Shown here one piece after another: positions 54,201 to 56,204 of a DNA stretch of 64,000 nucleotides. The DNA is from Symsagittifera roscoffensis. Its lineage: Eukaryota; Xenacoelomorpha; Acoela; Convolutidae. The stretch spans positions 34,907,109-34,971,108 of the forward strand of contig NC_087070.1 in the NCBI RefSeq assembly GCF_963678635.1, written 5' to 3'. Position 1 is the stretch's first letter. Each line of letters opens with the position of its first letter. A program made the position numbers and the translations under genes. Under the pieces are notes generated by a model. That model was not told the DNA's origin. It worked only from the letters and a program-made list of their open reading frames with translations, and ran no database searches.

Positions 54201-56204
54201 CCACCCCTGAGAGTACCCTGACAGCACCCAACTATATTAACATTAAAATTTCAAGAAAAGTTTGAAAAATCTCGAAAAATGCCTATCTCGTAAACTAAAA
54301 GGATTTGGTTATTAGAATCGCAAAACCTGGGAAAACTGTGACAAAATCCTACTATTGGGTTGCGAATTTCAAACTTGATGAAATAAACTTTGAATTTAAA
54401 CTGAAAATTGGAAAAAAAACCTTAACCATTGCAATATACGATATAGCTTAAACGTGAAAAAAATTCTTTTGTTAAACATGCAAAAATAATACGCTGAAAA
54501 AGTTTAAGCATGGCGAGATAGTGAAGCCCGCATTTAAATATATAACAGATTTTAAATGAAATTTATATTTAAAGAAACCGATATCCAAAACAGAGCCAAT
54601 CATTAAGAAGAAATTTTCAGAGTCGGAGTTCTGATTGCATGATGTAACAACGTAATTTCCCTTAAACCCTCCTATCTGATACATTTTTACCCTCAATTTC
54701 CAAGTTTCATATGACCAATCAGATTAGCGATAGAAGTTTTCATGCAAAGGAGGGGATTATAACTAGGAGTGCAACTTTAGTTCAAAAAAGCCTCGAATGT
54801 CGGTCGAAAGCATTCGAACATTCGTCGAACGTTCGAACATTCGGTATTTCATTGGGTTTTTAGTATTCTTGAGAAAAAAAAATAGAAGATCAAAACTTGG
54901 TTGAAAAATTTTCAATTGTCATGCAGAATATTTTGCATGTTAAGACGACCTCCAATAAGTGATGCTCTTGTCTTGGTAACAACGTTTCCAGTAGTGCTGA
55001 AAACACGCTCAGAAGGGGTACTCGAGAATGGTATGCAGAAAAATTTCCTCGCCAAAGTAGTGAGTATTGGATACTCACAACTGAAAACACGCAGGTCAAA
55101 TATAAGTGGTATAGCTTTCTCATCTCAGCACGAGCAAAATTAAACGTCAGTTTTTTATGAATGTTAAACAAACAGTTTTTTATGAATGTAGTCGCGGAAC
55201 GTTCCGTGCTGCTCGCCCAGCAACTGGCTATCCTTGTTTCTTTCTATATTTGTAATACAGTCGTTCGGTCTTTTGGAGTGTTTACGACTTGAATATACGA
55301 CTTGAATTCACACTTATATTCAAGTCGTAAACACTCCAAAAGACCGAACGACTGTATTACAAATATAGAAAGAAACAAGGATAGCCAGTTGCTGGGCGAG
55401 CAGCACGGAACGTTCCGCGACTGCATTCATAAAAAACTGTAGAAAAAGGGTTTCCTATTTTTTCTTGTTTGACGTTTAATTTTGCTCGTGCTGAGATGAG
55501 AAAGCTATACCAACGCGTAGAAAAATAAGGAATTAGGCATAATCTACAACAGGTGTCTTCAAAAGATGAATCAGAAACAAAAGATGAAAAAAAATCAAAA
55601 AAAAGTTCTATTTATCATTTCTATTTTTTGCACGATATAATTTTTTTTTTCAGAAAACTTTCATTTCATTGCCAAGGAAGAAGTAAATGAAAGCAAATCT
55701 AGCTTTCTCTTCCTCGAGAATATCAAGTTTTTTTGAGCCTATGTGACCAATTTTCATTTAACTCGATTGCGTTACCCGCTCTTATAAAGAATAAATCTCG
55801 AAAAATTCAAACCAGTTTTTATCGACAGTGGGACAACTTTCTACAAAATTTTAATGAATAACGACTGAAAAGGCTTTAATCTGCTATATCACTCGATTCA
55901 TTTCAATGATCATATTTAGTACCTGATTCTGCGAGGAAAACAAAAAAAAACACCCGAAGACTAAGTTCCTCTCATATTTCAAGGTCGGAAAACAACTAAC
56001 CTGATCGTGGTATTGTTCTAAGCGGATATAGGGCTCCCATTCATACGCTGTATGCTGCAAATCAACCGATGTTCCGAGTTGCAGATCTTCACGACTCACA
56101 CTCGGCAAATTAAGAACAGGAAACGAAGGCGAAGACAGACACAAAACAAAGCCCACACTTAGTAAAAAGGCACAAATAACCAGTCTACACTTAAAACTGT
56201 TCAT
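2864..56204 (-). CDS. CPD: Carboxypeptidase D-like three-domain membrane metallocarboxypeptidase, 21 exons
   Basis: Family role: M14 carboxypeptidases of this type remove C-terminal Lys/Arg from peptides and proteins in the trans-Golgi and secretory route. Seen: 21 exons join in frame, all introns GT-AG, to 1391 residues plus stop. Signal peptide about 1-22. Domain I has H127/E130 (HGNE), N197/R198 (DLNRNF), H243, Y330 and E341. The transthyretin-like (TTL) domain I runs about 380-455. Domain II has H542/E545, N622/R623, H660, Y735 and E746. TTL II is about 777-870. Domain III (about 900-1140) lacks zinc ligands. TTL III is about 1145-1240. The transmembrane helix is about 1258-1284, followed by a tail of about 107 residues with an acidic cluster. 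Three domains with an inactive third identify CPD rather than CPE, CPN, CPM or CPZ. Intron phases in order are 0,1,1,1,1,1,2,2,1,1,1,0,2,2,0,1,1,0,1,1. Individual exons are listed separately; the span includes introns. Confidence 0.93.
3899..4375 (+). repeat. Family A element, copy 2 (full length)
   Basis: Left hairpin CCAACAGACAGTTGG at the start; right end reads CGCGACCTATAgAAGAGTCTGAACTACG..CGACTCTT. About 475 bp, inside intron 20 of the CPD gene. Confidence 0.8.
4919..4978 (+). repeat. 30-bp direct tandem pair
   Basis: Two identical adjacent 30-base units beginning TTGAGACAAAACTTGCCGAG. Intron 20; no function suggested. Confidence 0.85.
4979..5702. other. Intron 20 sequence with a short hairpin repeat
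   Basis: No exon seen. Near 5374-5412 is a short dispersed motif (TTTTGATAACaCcTGATAATCGCAAGCG) that recurs near 43133, 44718 and 62742, where it forms a CGCTCGC/GCGAGCG-type hairpin. Confidence 0.45.
5711..6174. mobile_element. hAT-type MITE with intact target-site duplication
   Basis: Terminal repeats CAGGGGCGGAT at 5711 and ATCCGCGCCCCTG ending 6174. The element is bounded by identical 8-bp sequences ATACCAGT at 5703-5710 and 6175-6182. An 8-bp duplication and CAGGG termini are typical of the hAT superfamily. It is non-coding and holds an internal duplicated block around 5750-5945 (CCGAGCTCTCCTAAAGCACT twice). Confidence 0.9.
6261..6722 (+). repeat. Family A element, copy 3 (full length)
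   Basis: Starts GCCAACTGACAGTTGG then AAGAGTAATGAACG; ends AAGACCTAAATAAG..CACTACGTTTATTACTCG. Inserted directly next to the hAT MITE in intron 20. Confidence 0.85.
6723..7837. other. Intron 20 sequence, no gene or clear repeat
   Basis: AT-rich; I see no exon, no repeat family and no structured element in this stretch. Confidence 0.45.
7838..8038 (-). CDS. CPD: CPD exon 20: TTL III end, stalk, first half of membrane helix
   Basis: Residues 1203-1269 plus one base; acceptor ttgtag, donor gtactt. KQNISASWNNVTV and FVNASATSPDVVTIVFHS complete the third transthyretin-like fold and carry N-glycosylation sequons. A Pro/Ser/Gly stalk follows, then SFIQSAVTVLIIS begins the membrane helix, which the intron splits. 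Confidence 0.9.
8459..8735 (-). CDS. CPD: CPD exon 19: end of domain III and start of TTL III
   Basis: Residues 1111-1202 plus one base; acceptor tgtttag, donor gttagc. HTQYGISSAMVGIGCC fits the region of the catalytic tyrosine and glutamate, with the glutamate missing. Then SSHAVVLIAQTDSGRF follows, and GRHQILLTQPG matches the LLxPG turn of transthyretin-like domains. Base composition is clearly coding-like. Confidence 0.85.
8818..9290 (+). repeat. Family A element, copy 4 (full length)
   Basis: Perfect left hairpin CCAACTGACAGTTGG plus AAGAGTAATGAACGCAAG; right end AAGAGTCTTCACTACGTTCAATACTCTT. One of the best preserved copies; intron 18. Confidence 0.88.
9450..9716 (+). repeat. Family A element, copy 5 (right half)
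   Basis: Matches the family from the CCACTTTC..GTCGACCACGTTTTTCGTGACC block to the right terminus (ACCTATATGAGAG..ACTCTT). The left half is missing. Confidence 0.7.
9963..10075 (-). CDS. CPD: CPD exon 18: domain III, divergent segment
   Basis: Residues 1073-1110; acceptor gtttttag, donor gtgagt (phase 0). It was needed to bridge exon 17 (phase 1) to exon 19 (phase 0), and the frame closes exactly. The segment is less AT-rich than its surroundings. It reads MDLSTESMVRGKRIRRDTS and DCPNSPSQADVSTNMI, in the position of the loop between YPYD and the catalytic-tyrosine region, but is too divergent for a firm alignment. Confidence 0.72.
10185..11660. repeat. Cluster of GGCAGAGCGCAC motifs around a duplicated 280-bp block
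   Basis: The 12-mer GGCAGAGCGCAC or a one-base variant begins at 10205, 10239, 11391, 11553, 11580, 11612 and 11645, with one reverse copy at 10400-10411. Between the clusters, about 10720-10985 and 11070-11350 are diverged direct copies of one block (TTGGCGCAAAAAAGGAGTTG, then CTTGTTCTGCTTTCA and GGCCCCGA). No coding function seen. Confidence 0.7.
11988..12472 (+). repeat. Family A element, copy 6
   Basis: Left end CCAACTGACATTTGG; right end CACGACCTATCCAAG..GACTCTTAA. It forms the first part of a tandem duplication together with about 350 bp of following sequence. Confidence 0.8.
12790..12840. repeat. 19-bp perfect inverted repeat at the duplication junction
   Basis: Arms 12790-12808 and 12822-12840 are perfect reverse complements (ACTATCACACTAGCTTTGC) around a 13-base loop. 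Only the first duplication unit has the right arm; the second unit runs into different sequence at the same point. Confidence 0.9.
12849..13302 (+). repeat. Family A element, copy 7 (in the second duplication unit)
   Basis: Starts at ATGAACGCAAAGAAAC without the terminal hairpin; ends ACCTATCCAAGAGTCTGAAC..GACTCTT. Confidence 0.8.
13670..13752 (+). repeat. Family A right-end fragment
   Basis: Contains TTTGTCCTGAAAAAAA and ACCTAGATAAGAGTATTCAC..ATGACTCTTAAAA, the family right terminus only. Confidence 0.65.
13758..13780 (-). other. tRNA T-arm-like remnant (B box)
   Basis: On the minus strand a T stem-loop with the core GGGTTCGAGTCCC and flanking pairing bases; no acceptor or D arm is found around it. 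Probably a piece of a tRNA-derived SINE rather than a tRNA gene. Confidence 0.5.
14165..14345 (+). repeat. Degenerate minisatellite of about 20-22 bp
   Basis: About eight loose repeats of TGGGATCAATTTTTAAAA with variants (GGGATCTATGTTTAAAA twice in a row). Confidence 0.8.
14658..15100 (+). repeat. Family A element, copy 8
   Basis: Starts AAAAGAGTCAATGAATGC, lacks the hairpin; ends CCTTTATAAGGGTCTTCACTGCG..CATTACTCTT. A short extra right end follows at about 15120-15215 (CGACCTATATAAGTG..CTACGTTCATTG). Confidence 0.8.
15216..16015. other. Intron 17 sequence, no exon seen
   Basis: AT-rich; a weak family A-like stretch near 15300-15440 (CTCAATACGTTCATCATTACG) is the only feature. Confidence 0.4.
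16018..16216 (-). mobile_element. tRNA-derived SINE, copy 1
   Basis: On the minus strand a tRNA-like head begins near 16215 with TGGCTGAGTGGTTAG (A box) and an anticodon-like loop CTCATAA, followed by a decayed B-box region near 16150-16165. The tail is shared with other copies (GTGTTCTCAC..GCGAAGCGCAG..GCCTCTG in sense). Clearly tRNA-like but not a functional tRNA. Confidence 0.7.
16411..16521 (-). CDS. CPD: CPD exon 17: domain III, PREVGIFENWL to AAGF
   Basis: Residues 1036-1072 plus one base; acceptor tgtttag, donor gtgagc. SAAPREVGIFENWL corresponds to QPETKAIIENL, and VFTLQVAAGFRGLYVPP to the strand that carries the third zinc histidine (NFHGG) in active domains. The histidine is absent. 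Confidence 0.85.
17412..17885 (+). repeat. Family A element, copy 9
   Basis: Left end GCCAACAGAAGGTTGG; the right end is altered, reading ACCTATATAAGTAAAAATCGCTTCGTACTTTTACTT, a changed stem that still folds back. Intron 16. Confidence 0.75.
18332..20170 (+). repeat. Satellite array, ten units of 183-184 bp
   Basis: The word TTCTTGCCTGATTCTGTCTA (or a one-base variant) begins at 18401, 18585, 18768, 18952, 19136, 19320, 19503, 19686, 19869 and 20053. Units are nearly identical and non-coding, and each carries CTTTATCCACAAGAGGAAGG and GTGAGCCGGCGGTCTTAATT. The array fills much of intron 16 of CPD. Confidence 0.96.
20437..20892 (+). repeat. Family A element, copy 10 (full length)
   Basis: Left end CCAATCGAAGATTGG keeps the hairpin with compensating changes; then AAGAGTAATGAACGCAAG. 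Right end ACCTATATAAGAGTCTTCACTACGTTCATTA. Intron 16. Confidence 0.88.
21186..21339 (-). CDS. CPD: CPD exon 16: domain III, HIVPYFYP and MNR remnant
   Basis: Residues 985-1035 plus one base; acceptor ttttgcag. AVVHIVPYFYP stands where active domains have IHxxPSxNPDG. ANDMNRHK resembles DLNRNF and keeps the Asn-Arg pair (about 1029-1030). I chose the donor CCAG|GTTGGT because it keeps phase and aligns MNR with DLNR; another phase-compatible donor (CCGG|GTGCCA) would drop 11 residues. Confidence 0.75.
21687..22138 (+). repeat. Family A element, copy 11 (full length)
   Basis: Left end CCAACAGAAAGTTGG then AAGAGTCAATGAACGCAAG; right end CTACCTATATAAGAATCTGAAC..CGACTCTT. It lies just 37 bases before exon 15's donor side. 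Confidence 0.85.
22175..22376 (-). CDS. CPD: CPD exon 15: degenerate domain III, HxxE replaced
   Basis: Residues 917-984; acceptor attttag, donor gtatac (phase 0). YLGSDLNGLQLIVMEIS matches the opening of a CP domain. The following HIAVTGGLTETDLKSV occupies the HGNE site, with residues about 950-952 reading TGG, so the zinc histidine is missing. An inactive third domain is known in vertebrate CPD. Confidence 0.88.
22496..22606 (+). repeat. 56-bp direct tandem pair
   Basis: Two adjacent, nearly identical units beginning TTGTTATGGTCTAATGATAT at 22496 and 22552, in intron 14. Confidence 0.9.
22689..22940 (-). CDS. CPD: CPD exon 14: end of TTL II and linker to domain III
   Basis: Residues 833-916 plus two bases; acceptor tttctag, donor gttagt. 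It ends TTL II (YNAQRVDFVLE), then a charged linker (SEAKKNPWVEKL) leads to YEDVIGFFKALAIVFPETINMK, which aligns in position with the opening helix of a carboxypeptidase domain. Confidence 0.9.
23639..23811 (-). CDS. CPD: CPD exon 13: TTL domain II core
   Basis: Residues 776-832 plus two bases; acceptor tttttag, donor gtaata. It reads GVSGFVTNLEDG, CTVSVAEIGHD and GEYWRLLAPGTTYTLTVSAKG, the transthyretin-like signature. The phase-2 end falls right after AKG, matching AEG|Y in TTL I. Confidence 0.93.
23850..24160. mobile_element. Short MITE-like element filling intron 12
   Basis: Imperfect terminal inverted repeat: ATCTACATAATAATTGCCC at 23850 against the reverse complement of GGGCGATTGTTAAGTAGAT ending 24160 (16 of 19 bases match). 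The motif CAATTGTTAAGTAGAT also occurs internally. A central inverted repeat (CCAGTCATTTC..GAAATGACTGG, about 23998-24073) can form a hairpin. No clear target duplication. Confidence 0.6.
24254..24609 (-). CDS. CPD: CPD exon 12: domain II zinc His, catalytic Tyr and Glu
   Basis: Residues 657-775; acceptor tttctag, donor gttagg (phase 0). It contains AYHGGTKVVCYPYD (H660), WYPFEGGMQDVNYNY (Y735) and LEFSIEVSCEKVPP (E746), then WNDNRESLVTFLKM. All catalytic positions of an active N/E-type domain are present. This is the second-longest exon, covering what exons 4-6 cover in domain I. Confidence 0.94.
24650..25005 (+). repeat. Family A element, copy 12 (left part)
   Basis: Left end GCCAACAGACAGTT then CAATGAACGCGAGGAAACAG; followed to GTGGAGTTTGCCTTCCT, then lost. 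Intron 11. Confidence 0.8.
25117..25296 (-). CDS. CPD: CPD exon 11: domain II DLNRNF
   Basis: Residues 597-656 plus one base; acceptor attccag, donor gtatga. It reads YDLTNQPSKL, NRSDLNRNF (N622, R623), LQPETRNIIQWM and FILS. The next exon completes the strand FILSIAYHGG carrying the zinc histidine. Confidence 0.92.
25470..25885 (+). repeat. Family H dispersed repeat, copy 1
   Basis: Shares with 29415-29690 and 63640-63722 the blocks GGGTCaAaTGATATATCA, ATTAAAGCCCTTT and TTTAAGCCGTGAAA. Non-coding. Confidence 0.6.
26009..26148 (-). mobile_element. tRNA-derived SINE, copy 2 (truncated, fused to family A)
   Basis: Contains the B-box region GGTTCGATTCCGATACG (sense) and the shared tail. At about 26148 it runs straight into the middle of a family A element (AACAATTTATCATTGGC). 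The A-box half is missing. Confidence 0.7.
26148..26440 (+). repeat. Family A element, copy 13 (internal part)
   Basis: Runs from AACAATTTATCATTGGCA to GAGCCTGAACAAATTTAAAG; both ends are missing. Confidence 0.7.
26464..26640 (-). mobile_element. tRNA-derived SINE, copy 3 (A and B boxes present)
   Basis: On the minus strand the head reads TGGCCGAGAGGGCAG (A box), then GGTTCGATTCC (B box), followed by the family tail. Leu-type D-arm spacing. This copy and copy 2 share about 20 extra bases upstream (ACAGCGGAAAG), so they are local duplicates. A linked block to about 26990 recurs at 51650-51935. Confidence 0.8.
27445..27945 (-). repeat. Family E repeat, copy 1
   Basis: Shares GGAACGATTTCTATGACGG, CTCCGCTTACGCGTTAATAG and CGCGAAATATATCGC with copies at 28275, 58966, 59530 and 63724. 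The hairpin end (CAGGGCGAAGCCCTG) is missing here. Confidence 0.7.
28275..28745 (-). repeat. Family E repeat, copy 2
   Basis: Second copy within the tandem duplication; same blocks as copy 1 with few substitutions. Confidence 0.7.
29160..29357 (-). CDS. CPD: CPD exon 10: domain II HGNE zinc site to NPDG
   Basis: Residues 531-596 plus one base; acceptor gtttcag, donor gttagt. It contains LISSLHGNELVG (zinc ligands H542 and E545), LVDNTRIHFLLSANPDGR and then KTLTTL. The donor lies 3 bases before an in-frame stop, and joining to exon 11 in phase 1 keeps the frame open. Confidence 0.91.
29415..29690 (+). repeat. Family H dispersed repeat, copy 2
   Basis: GGGTCGAGTGATATATCATA then TTAAAGCCCTTTACGTCGTG; matches 25680-25860 in order. 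Located in intron 9. Confidence 0.6.
30172..30600 (+). repeat. Family A element, copy 14
   Basis: Starts AACGCAAGGAAACAG (hairpin missing); ends ATCACGACTTATATAAAAG..TTATCGACTCTTAAAA. Intron 9. Confidence 0.78.
30928..31028 (-). CDS. CPD: CPD exon 9: catalytic domain II, YPELTF to SDNPSLHEKG
   Basis: Residues 497-530 plus one base; acceptor attttag, donor gtagga. It encodes YPELTFIYSIGKS and VLVISDNPSLHEKG, matching the domain-opening strands of CPD-type enzymes. A 20-base G run (sense strand) lies about 40 bases before its acceptor. Confidence 0.92.
31062..31087 (-). other. Long G run in the sense strand before exon 9
   Basis: Positions 31068-31087 are 20 consecutive C on the plus strand, with five more C at 31062-31066. 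On the transcript this is a 20-base G run about 40 bases before the exon 9 acceptor, able in principle to form a G-quadruplex. Confidence 0.85.
31467..31830. mobile_element. hAT-type MITE, copy 2 (right end lost)
   Basis: Left terminus CAGGGGCGGATCTGGGT at 31467. The interior matches the 5711-6174 element (TTAGTATATATTGGCGCC, ACCCTTTGGGTCGA). The right end decays at about 31830 without the CCGCCCCTG terminus. Intron 8, about 100 bp from exon 8. Confidence 0.75.
31934..32140 (-). CDS. CPD: CPD exon 8: end of TTL I, linker, start of catalytic domain II
   Basis: Residues 428-496 plus two bases; acceptor tttcgag, donor gtgagt. It finishes TTL I (YLNSPEVQIKV, VQNFYLYPS), then a linker leads to SFIEKLHEK, the helix that opens the next carboxypeptidase domain. 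The intron before it is the longest (8.7 kb) and holds the satellite-bearing Helitron-like element. Confidence 0.9.
33030..33385 (+). repeat. Family A element, copy 15, left part (interrupted)
   Basis: Starts GAGTAATAAACGCAAGGAAACAG and follows the family to AAACCGCGATAAATCGAAA at 33385. It then stops exactly at the Helitron-like element and resumes at 38465. The two halves join to AAATCGAAA|TTGAGCGTG, as in intact copies. Confidence 0.85.
33386..38464 (-). mobile_element. Helitron-like element carrying a 160-bp-monomer satellite, copy 1 (about 5.1 kb)
   Basis: Read on the minus strand it begins TCTATTATATATTTAAATG and ends CTAG, with host A before and host T after. It is inserted in a family A copy with no target duplication. 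The interior is about 29 tandem monomers of about 155-167 bp (CATATCTCGAAAACTACAAG and GAGAGTACCCTGACAGCACC words). Terminal sequences are shared with copies at 47012 and 52896. No Rep/helicase coding: non-autonomous. Confidence 0.85.
33990..38010 (+). repeat. Higher-order repeat, 653-654 bp unit of four monomers
   Basis: The marker GAGAGTACCCTCACAGTACC (one copy GGGAG) starts at 34154, 34808, 35461, 36114, 36768 and 37421, spacing 653-654. Within a unit four distinct monomers follow (spacings about 164, 167, 167, 155). Units differ by only a few bases, much less than monomers differ from one another. Confidence 0.95.
38465..38566 (+). repeat. Family A element, copy 15, right part
   Basis: Continues TTGAGCGTGACCAAATTTTAAG to ATCAAGACCTATATAATAGTACTCAC..GTTCATTACTCT, the normal right terminus. 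It completes the left part at 33030-33385. Confidence 0.88.
38567..39271. other. Intron 7 sequence with a faint family A relic
   Basis: No exon. A decayed family A-like stretch may run about 38795-39095 (GAACAAGGAAACC..GACCTAAATAAG..CTCGTTCATTAACAC). Confidence 0.4.
39272..39952 (+). repeat. Family A element, copy 16, with internal 121-bp triplication
   Basis: Left end GTCAACTGCCAGTTAG then AAGTAATGAACGCAAGG; right end AAGACCTATATAAGAGTACTC..CGTTCACTACTC. Inside, GTGACC..ACACCTTTGCTGTTCGATAG begins near 39545, 39666 and 39787, a tandem 121-bp unit absent from other copies. Confidence 0.9.
40180..40636 (+). repeat. Family A element, copy 17 (full length)
   Basis: Left end GTCAACAGACAGTTGG plus AAGAGTCAATGAATAC; right end CTACCTATTGTAAGAGTC..CGACTCCTAA. 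Intron 7. Confidence 0.85.
40854..40965 (-). CDS. CPD: CPD exon 7: TTL domain I core
   Basis: Residues 391-427 plus two bases; acceptor tgttcag, donor gtgagt. It reads AEIRVREIEHDVV then GGSFFRLLVPGTYHVMAVAEG, the usual transthyretin-like strand and GxY(F)xRLLxPGxY signature. It ends in phase 2, at the same place as the exon 13 end in the second TTL copy. Confidence 0.93.
41208..41411 (-). CDS. CPD: CPD exon 6: domain I catalytic Tyr/Glu, start of TTL I
   Basis: Residues 323-390 plus one base; acceptor gtttcag, donor gtcagc. It contains GMQDYNY (Y330) and FEITVELGVCKYP with catalytic glutamate E341, then WDSNKQSLLHYI and GIRGRVVDAKNSSGVKG, the entry into the first transthyretin-like domain. 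Confidence 0.94.
41624..41794 (-). CDS. CPD: CPD exon 5: domain I, CPDDAVFRSISRLYADMNP
   Basis: Residues 266-322 plus one base; acceptor tttgcag, donor gtgagt. It carries the PDDAVF/LYADMNP helix and the GVVNGAHWYEVL segment that precedes the catalytic tyrosine loop in CPD and CPE. The short flanking introns (280 and 212 bp) make this the most compact part of the gene. Confidence 0.93.
42075..42311 (-). CDS. CPD: CPD exon 4: domain I, DLNRNF and third zinc histidine
   Basis: Residues 187-265 plus one base; acceptor tttccag, donor gtgagt. It contains NVDLNRNF (N197, R198, binding the substrate carboxylate), QPETKAL, and NFHGGALVANYPYD with zinc ligand H243. These are the classic N/E-subfamily signatures, and domain I is intact here. 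Confidence 0.94.
42312..44008. other. Intron 3 sequence with short repeat pieces
   Basis: No exon. A family A right end lies at 43508-43573 (CAGCAAGACCTATATAAGAG..GTTCATTACTCTTAAAA). A hairpin repeat TTTGATAACGCTTGCTAATCG lies near 43133. Confidence 0.55.
44009..44176 (-). CDS. CPD: CPD exon 3: domain I, VGREL to NPDG
   Basis: Residues 131-186 plus one base; acceptor tttgcag, donor gttaaa, phases 1/1. It completes NEVVGREL, then runs through the helix (FVEYLC) to the conserved NPDG turn that follows the strand IWIVPTM. This fits the regulatory-type (N/E) subfamily of M14 peptidases. Confidence 0.93.
44903..45290 (+). repeat. Family A-related element, copy 18 (diverged)
   Basis: Starts GCCAACAGTCAGTAG and CAATGAACTCAAG. 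It follows a diverged version of the family (CACGTTAGAGCTCTTTAAAC also seen near 13880) to about 45290. Confidence 0.6.
45291..47011. other. Intron 2 sequence, no exon or clear repeat
   Basis: AT-rich, non-coding; nothing recognisable beyond low-complexity runs. Confidence 0.4.
47012..48129 (-). mobile_element. Helitron-like satellite-bearing element, copy 2 (about 1.1 kb)
   Basis: Minus-strand 5' end TCTGTTATATATTTAAATGC, 3' end TTAG (one base off CTAG) preceded by ACCGGAGGT, with A before and T after. It carries about six diverged monomers (ATATCTCGAAAACT words). The subterminal block CGATATAGCTT..AAACATGCAAAAATAATACG is shared with the other copies. Intron 2. Confidence 0.8.
48720..49190 (+). 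repeat. Family A element, copy 19 (full length)
   Basis: Left end GACAACTGATAGTTGG plus AAGTAATGAACGCAAGG; right end CAAGACCTATATAAGAGTACTCACTACG..CATTACTATT. Its interior reads AAATCAAAATTGAGCGTG, the empty-site sequence for the Helitron-like insertion at 33386. Confidence 0.88.
49191..50325. other. Intron 2 sequence before exon 2, no gene
   Basis: AT-rich. Two short relics near 49435 and 49635 share AGcACCCGgTTACAAaCCACTTGC with stretches near 13815 and 18185. Confidence 0.4.
50326..50512 (-). CDS. CPD: CPD exon 2: start of catalytic domain I with HGNE zinc site
   Basis: Residues 69-130 plus one base. Acceptor ..ctgctcag, donor gtagca. It encodes the substrate-domain opening (LVRVHLLGLSGMGR) and ends at KYVANMHGNE, where H127 and E130 are the first two zinc ligands. 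The intron interrupts right after this motif (phase 1), so the next exon completes NEVVGREL. Confidence 0.93.
50595..50976. mobile_element. hAT-type MITE, copy 3 (inverted, one end lost)
   Basis: Reverse orientation relative to 5711-6174. The terminus AGATCCGCCCCTG ends at 50976, and the interior has AAAGGTTCCCCCTTTGG and GGTCGACCT blocks. The other terminal repeat is not found, so no target duplication can be assigned. Intron 1. Confidence 0.75.
51053..51214 (+). pseudogene. Non-LTR retrotransposon reverse-transcriptase relic
   Basis: Translation gives NYFNQHSFKINHDKTEFIVF, then GDQIIKEANEVE, a stop, and LGVIFN. This is the segment after the RT catalytic motif in CR1/Jockey-type LINEs (LNxxKTEFIVFG and the YLGVxxD motif, with the Tyr codon now TAG). 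Only this piece survives. Confidence 0.75.
51475..51650 (-). mobile_element. tRNA-derived SINE, copy 4
   Basis: The sense strand has AGTGGTTTGGGCGTGAGACG (A-box side) and a decayed B box (GATTGGAATCC), then the common tail ending GCCTCTGTTT-like. The block to its right (51650-51935) matches 26640-26990. Confidence 0.7.
52010..52215. other. GC-richer segment of unknown origin in intron 1
   Basis: A stretch of about 200 bases with clearly higher GC than its surroundings and open frames in two phases on the minus strand (for example ATCCGATGGCTATGTAGCCG). No family resemblance seen; it could be an old repeat. Confidence 0.4.
52896..54549 (-). mobile_element. Helitron-like satellite-bearing element, copy 3 (about 1.65 kb)
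   Basis: Minus strand: 5' TCTGTTATATATTTAAATGC; 3' end has hairpin GCACCGGAGGTGC, 9 bases, then CTAG, followed by host T. This is a textbook Helitron 3' end. It carries about nine diverged monomers, not a higher-order repeat. Intron 1. Confidence 0.87.
54912..55124 (-). pseudogene. hAT transposase C-terminal fragment
   Basis: The minus-strand frame reads CEYPILTTLARKFFCIPFSS, TPSERVFSTTGNVVTKTRAS and LNMQNILHDN then stop. This is the hAT dimerisation domain (YPxLxxLARxxLxIPxxSxxSERVFSxxG). Only about 70 codons remain; its upstream side runs into a large inverted repeat. Confidence 0.88.
55107..55511. repeat. Large fold-back: 124-bp arms plus 42-bp outer arms
   Basis: 55172-55295 and 55317-55440 are reverse complements with about one mismatch around a 21-base loop. 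Outside them, 55107-55149 and 55470-55511 are also reverse complements (GCTCGTGCTGAGATGAGAAA core). The left outer arm overlaps the hAT fragment. Confidence 0.93.
55512..56000. other. Intron 1 sequence next to exon 1, nothing recognised
   Basis: AT-rich and non-coding; no repeat family identified. Confidence 0.4.
56001..56204 (-). CDS. CPD: CPD exon 1: start codon and signal peptide
   Basis: 68 codons, ending CAG|GTTAGT (phase 0). The chosen Met begins a classic signal peptide (MNSFKC then a hydrophobic run to about residue 22). An in-frame upstream ATG at 56261 would add 19 residues before this signal and is less likely. The segment after the signal (YEWEPYIRLEQYHDQ) leads into the first carboxypeptidase domain. 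Confidence 0.85.
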
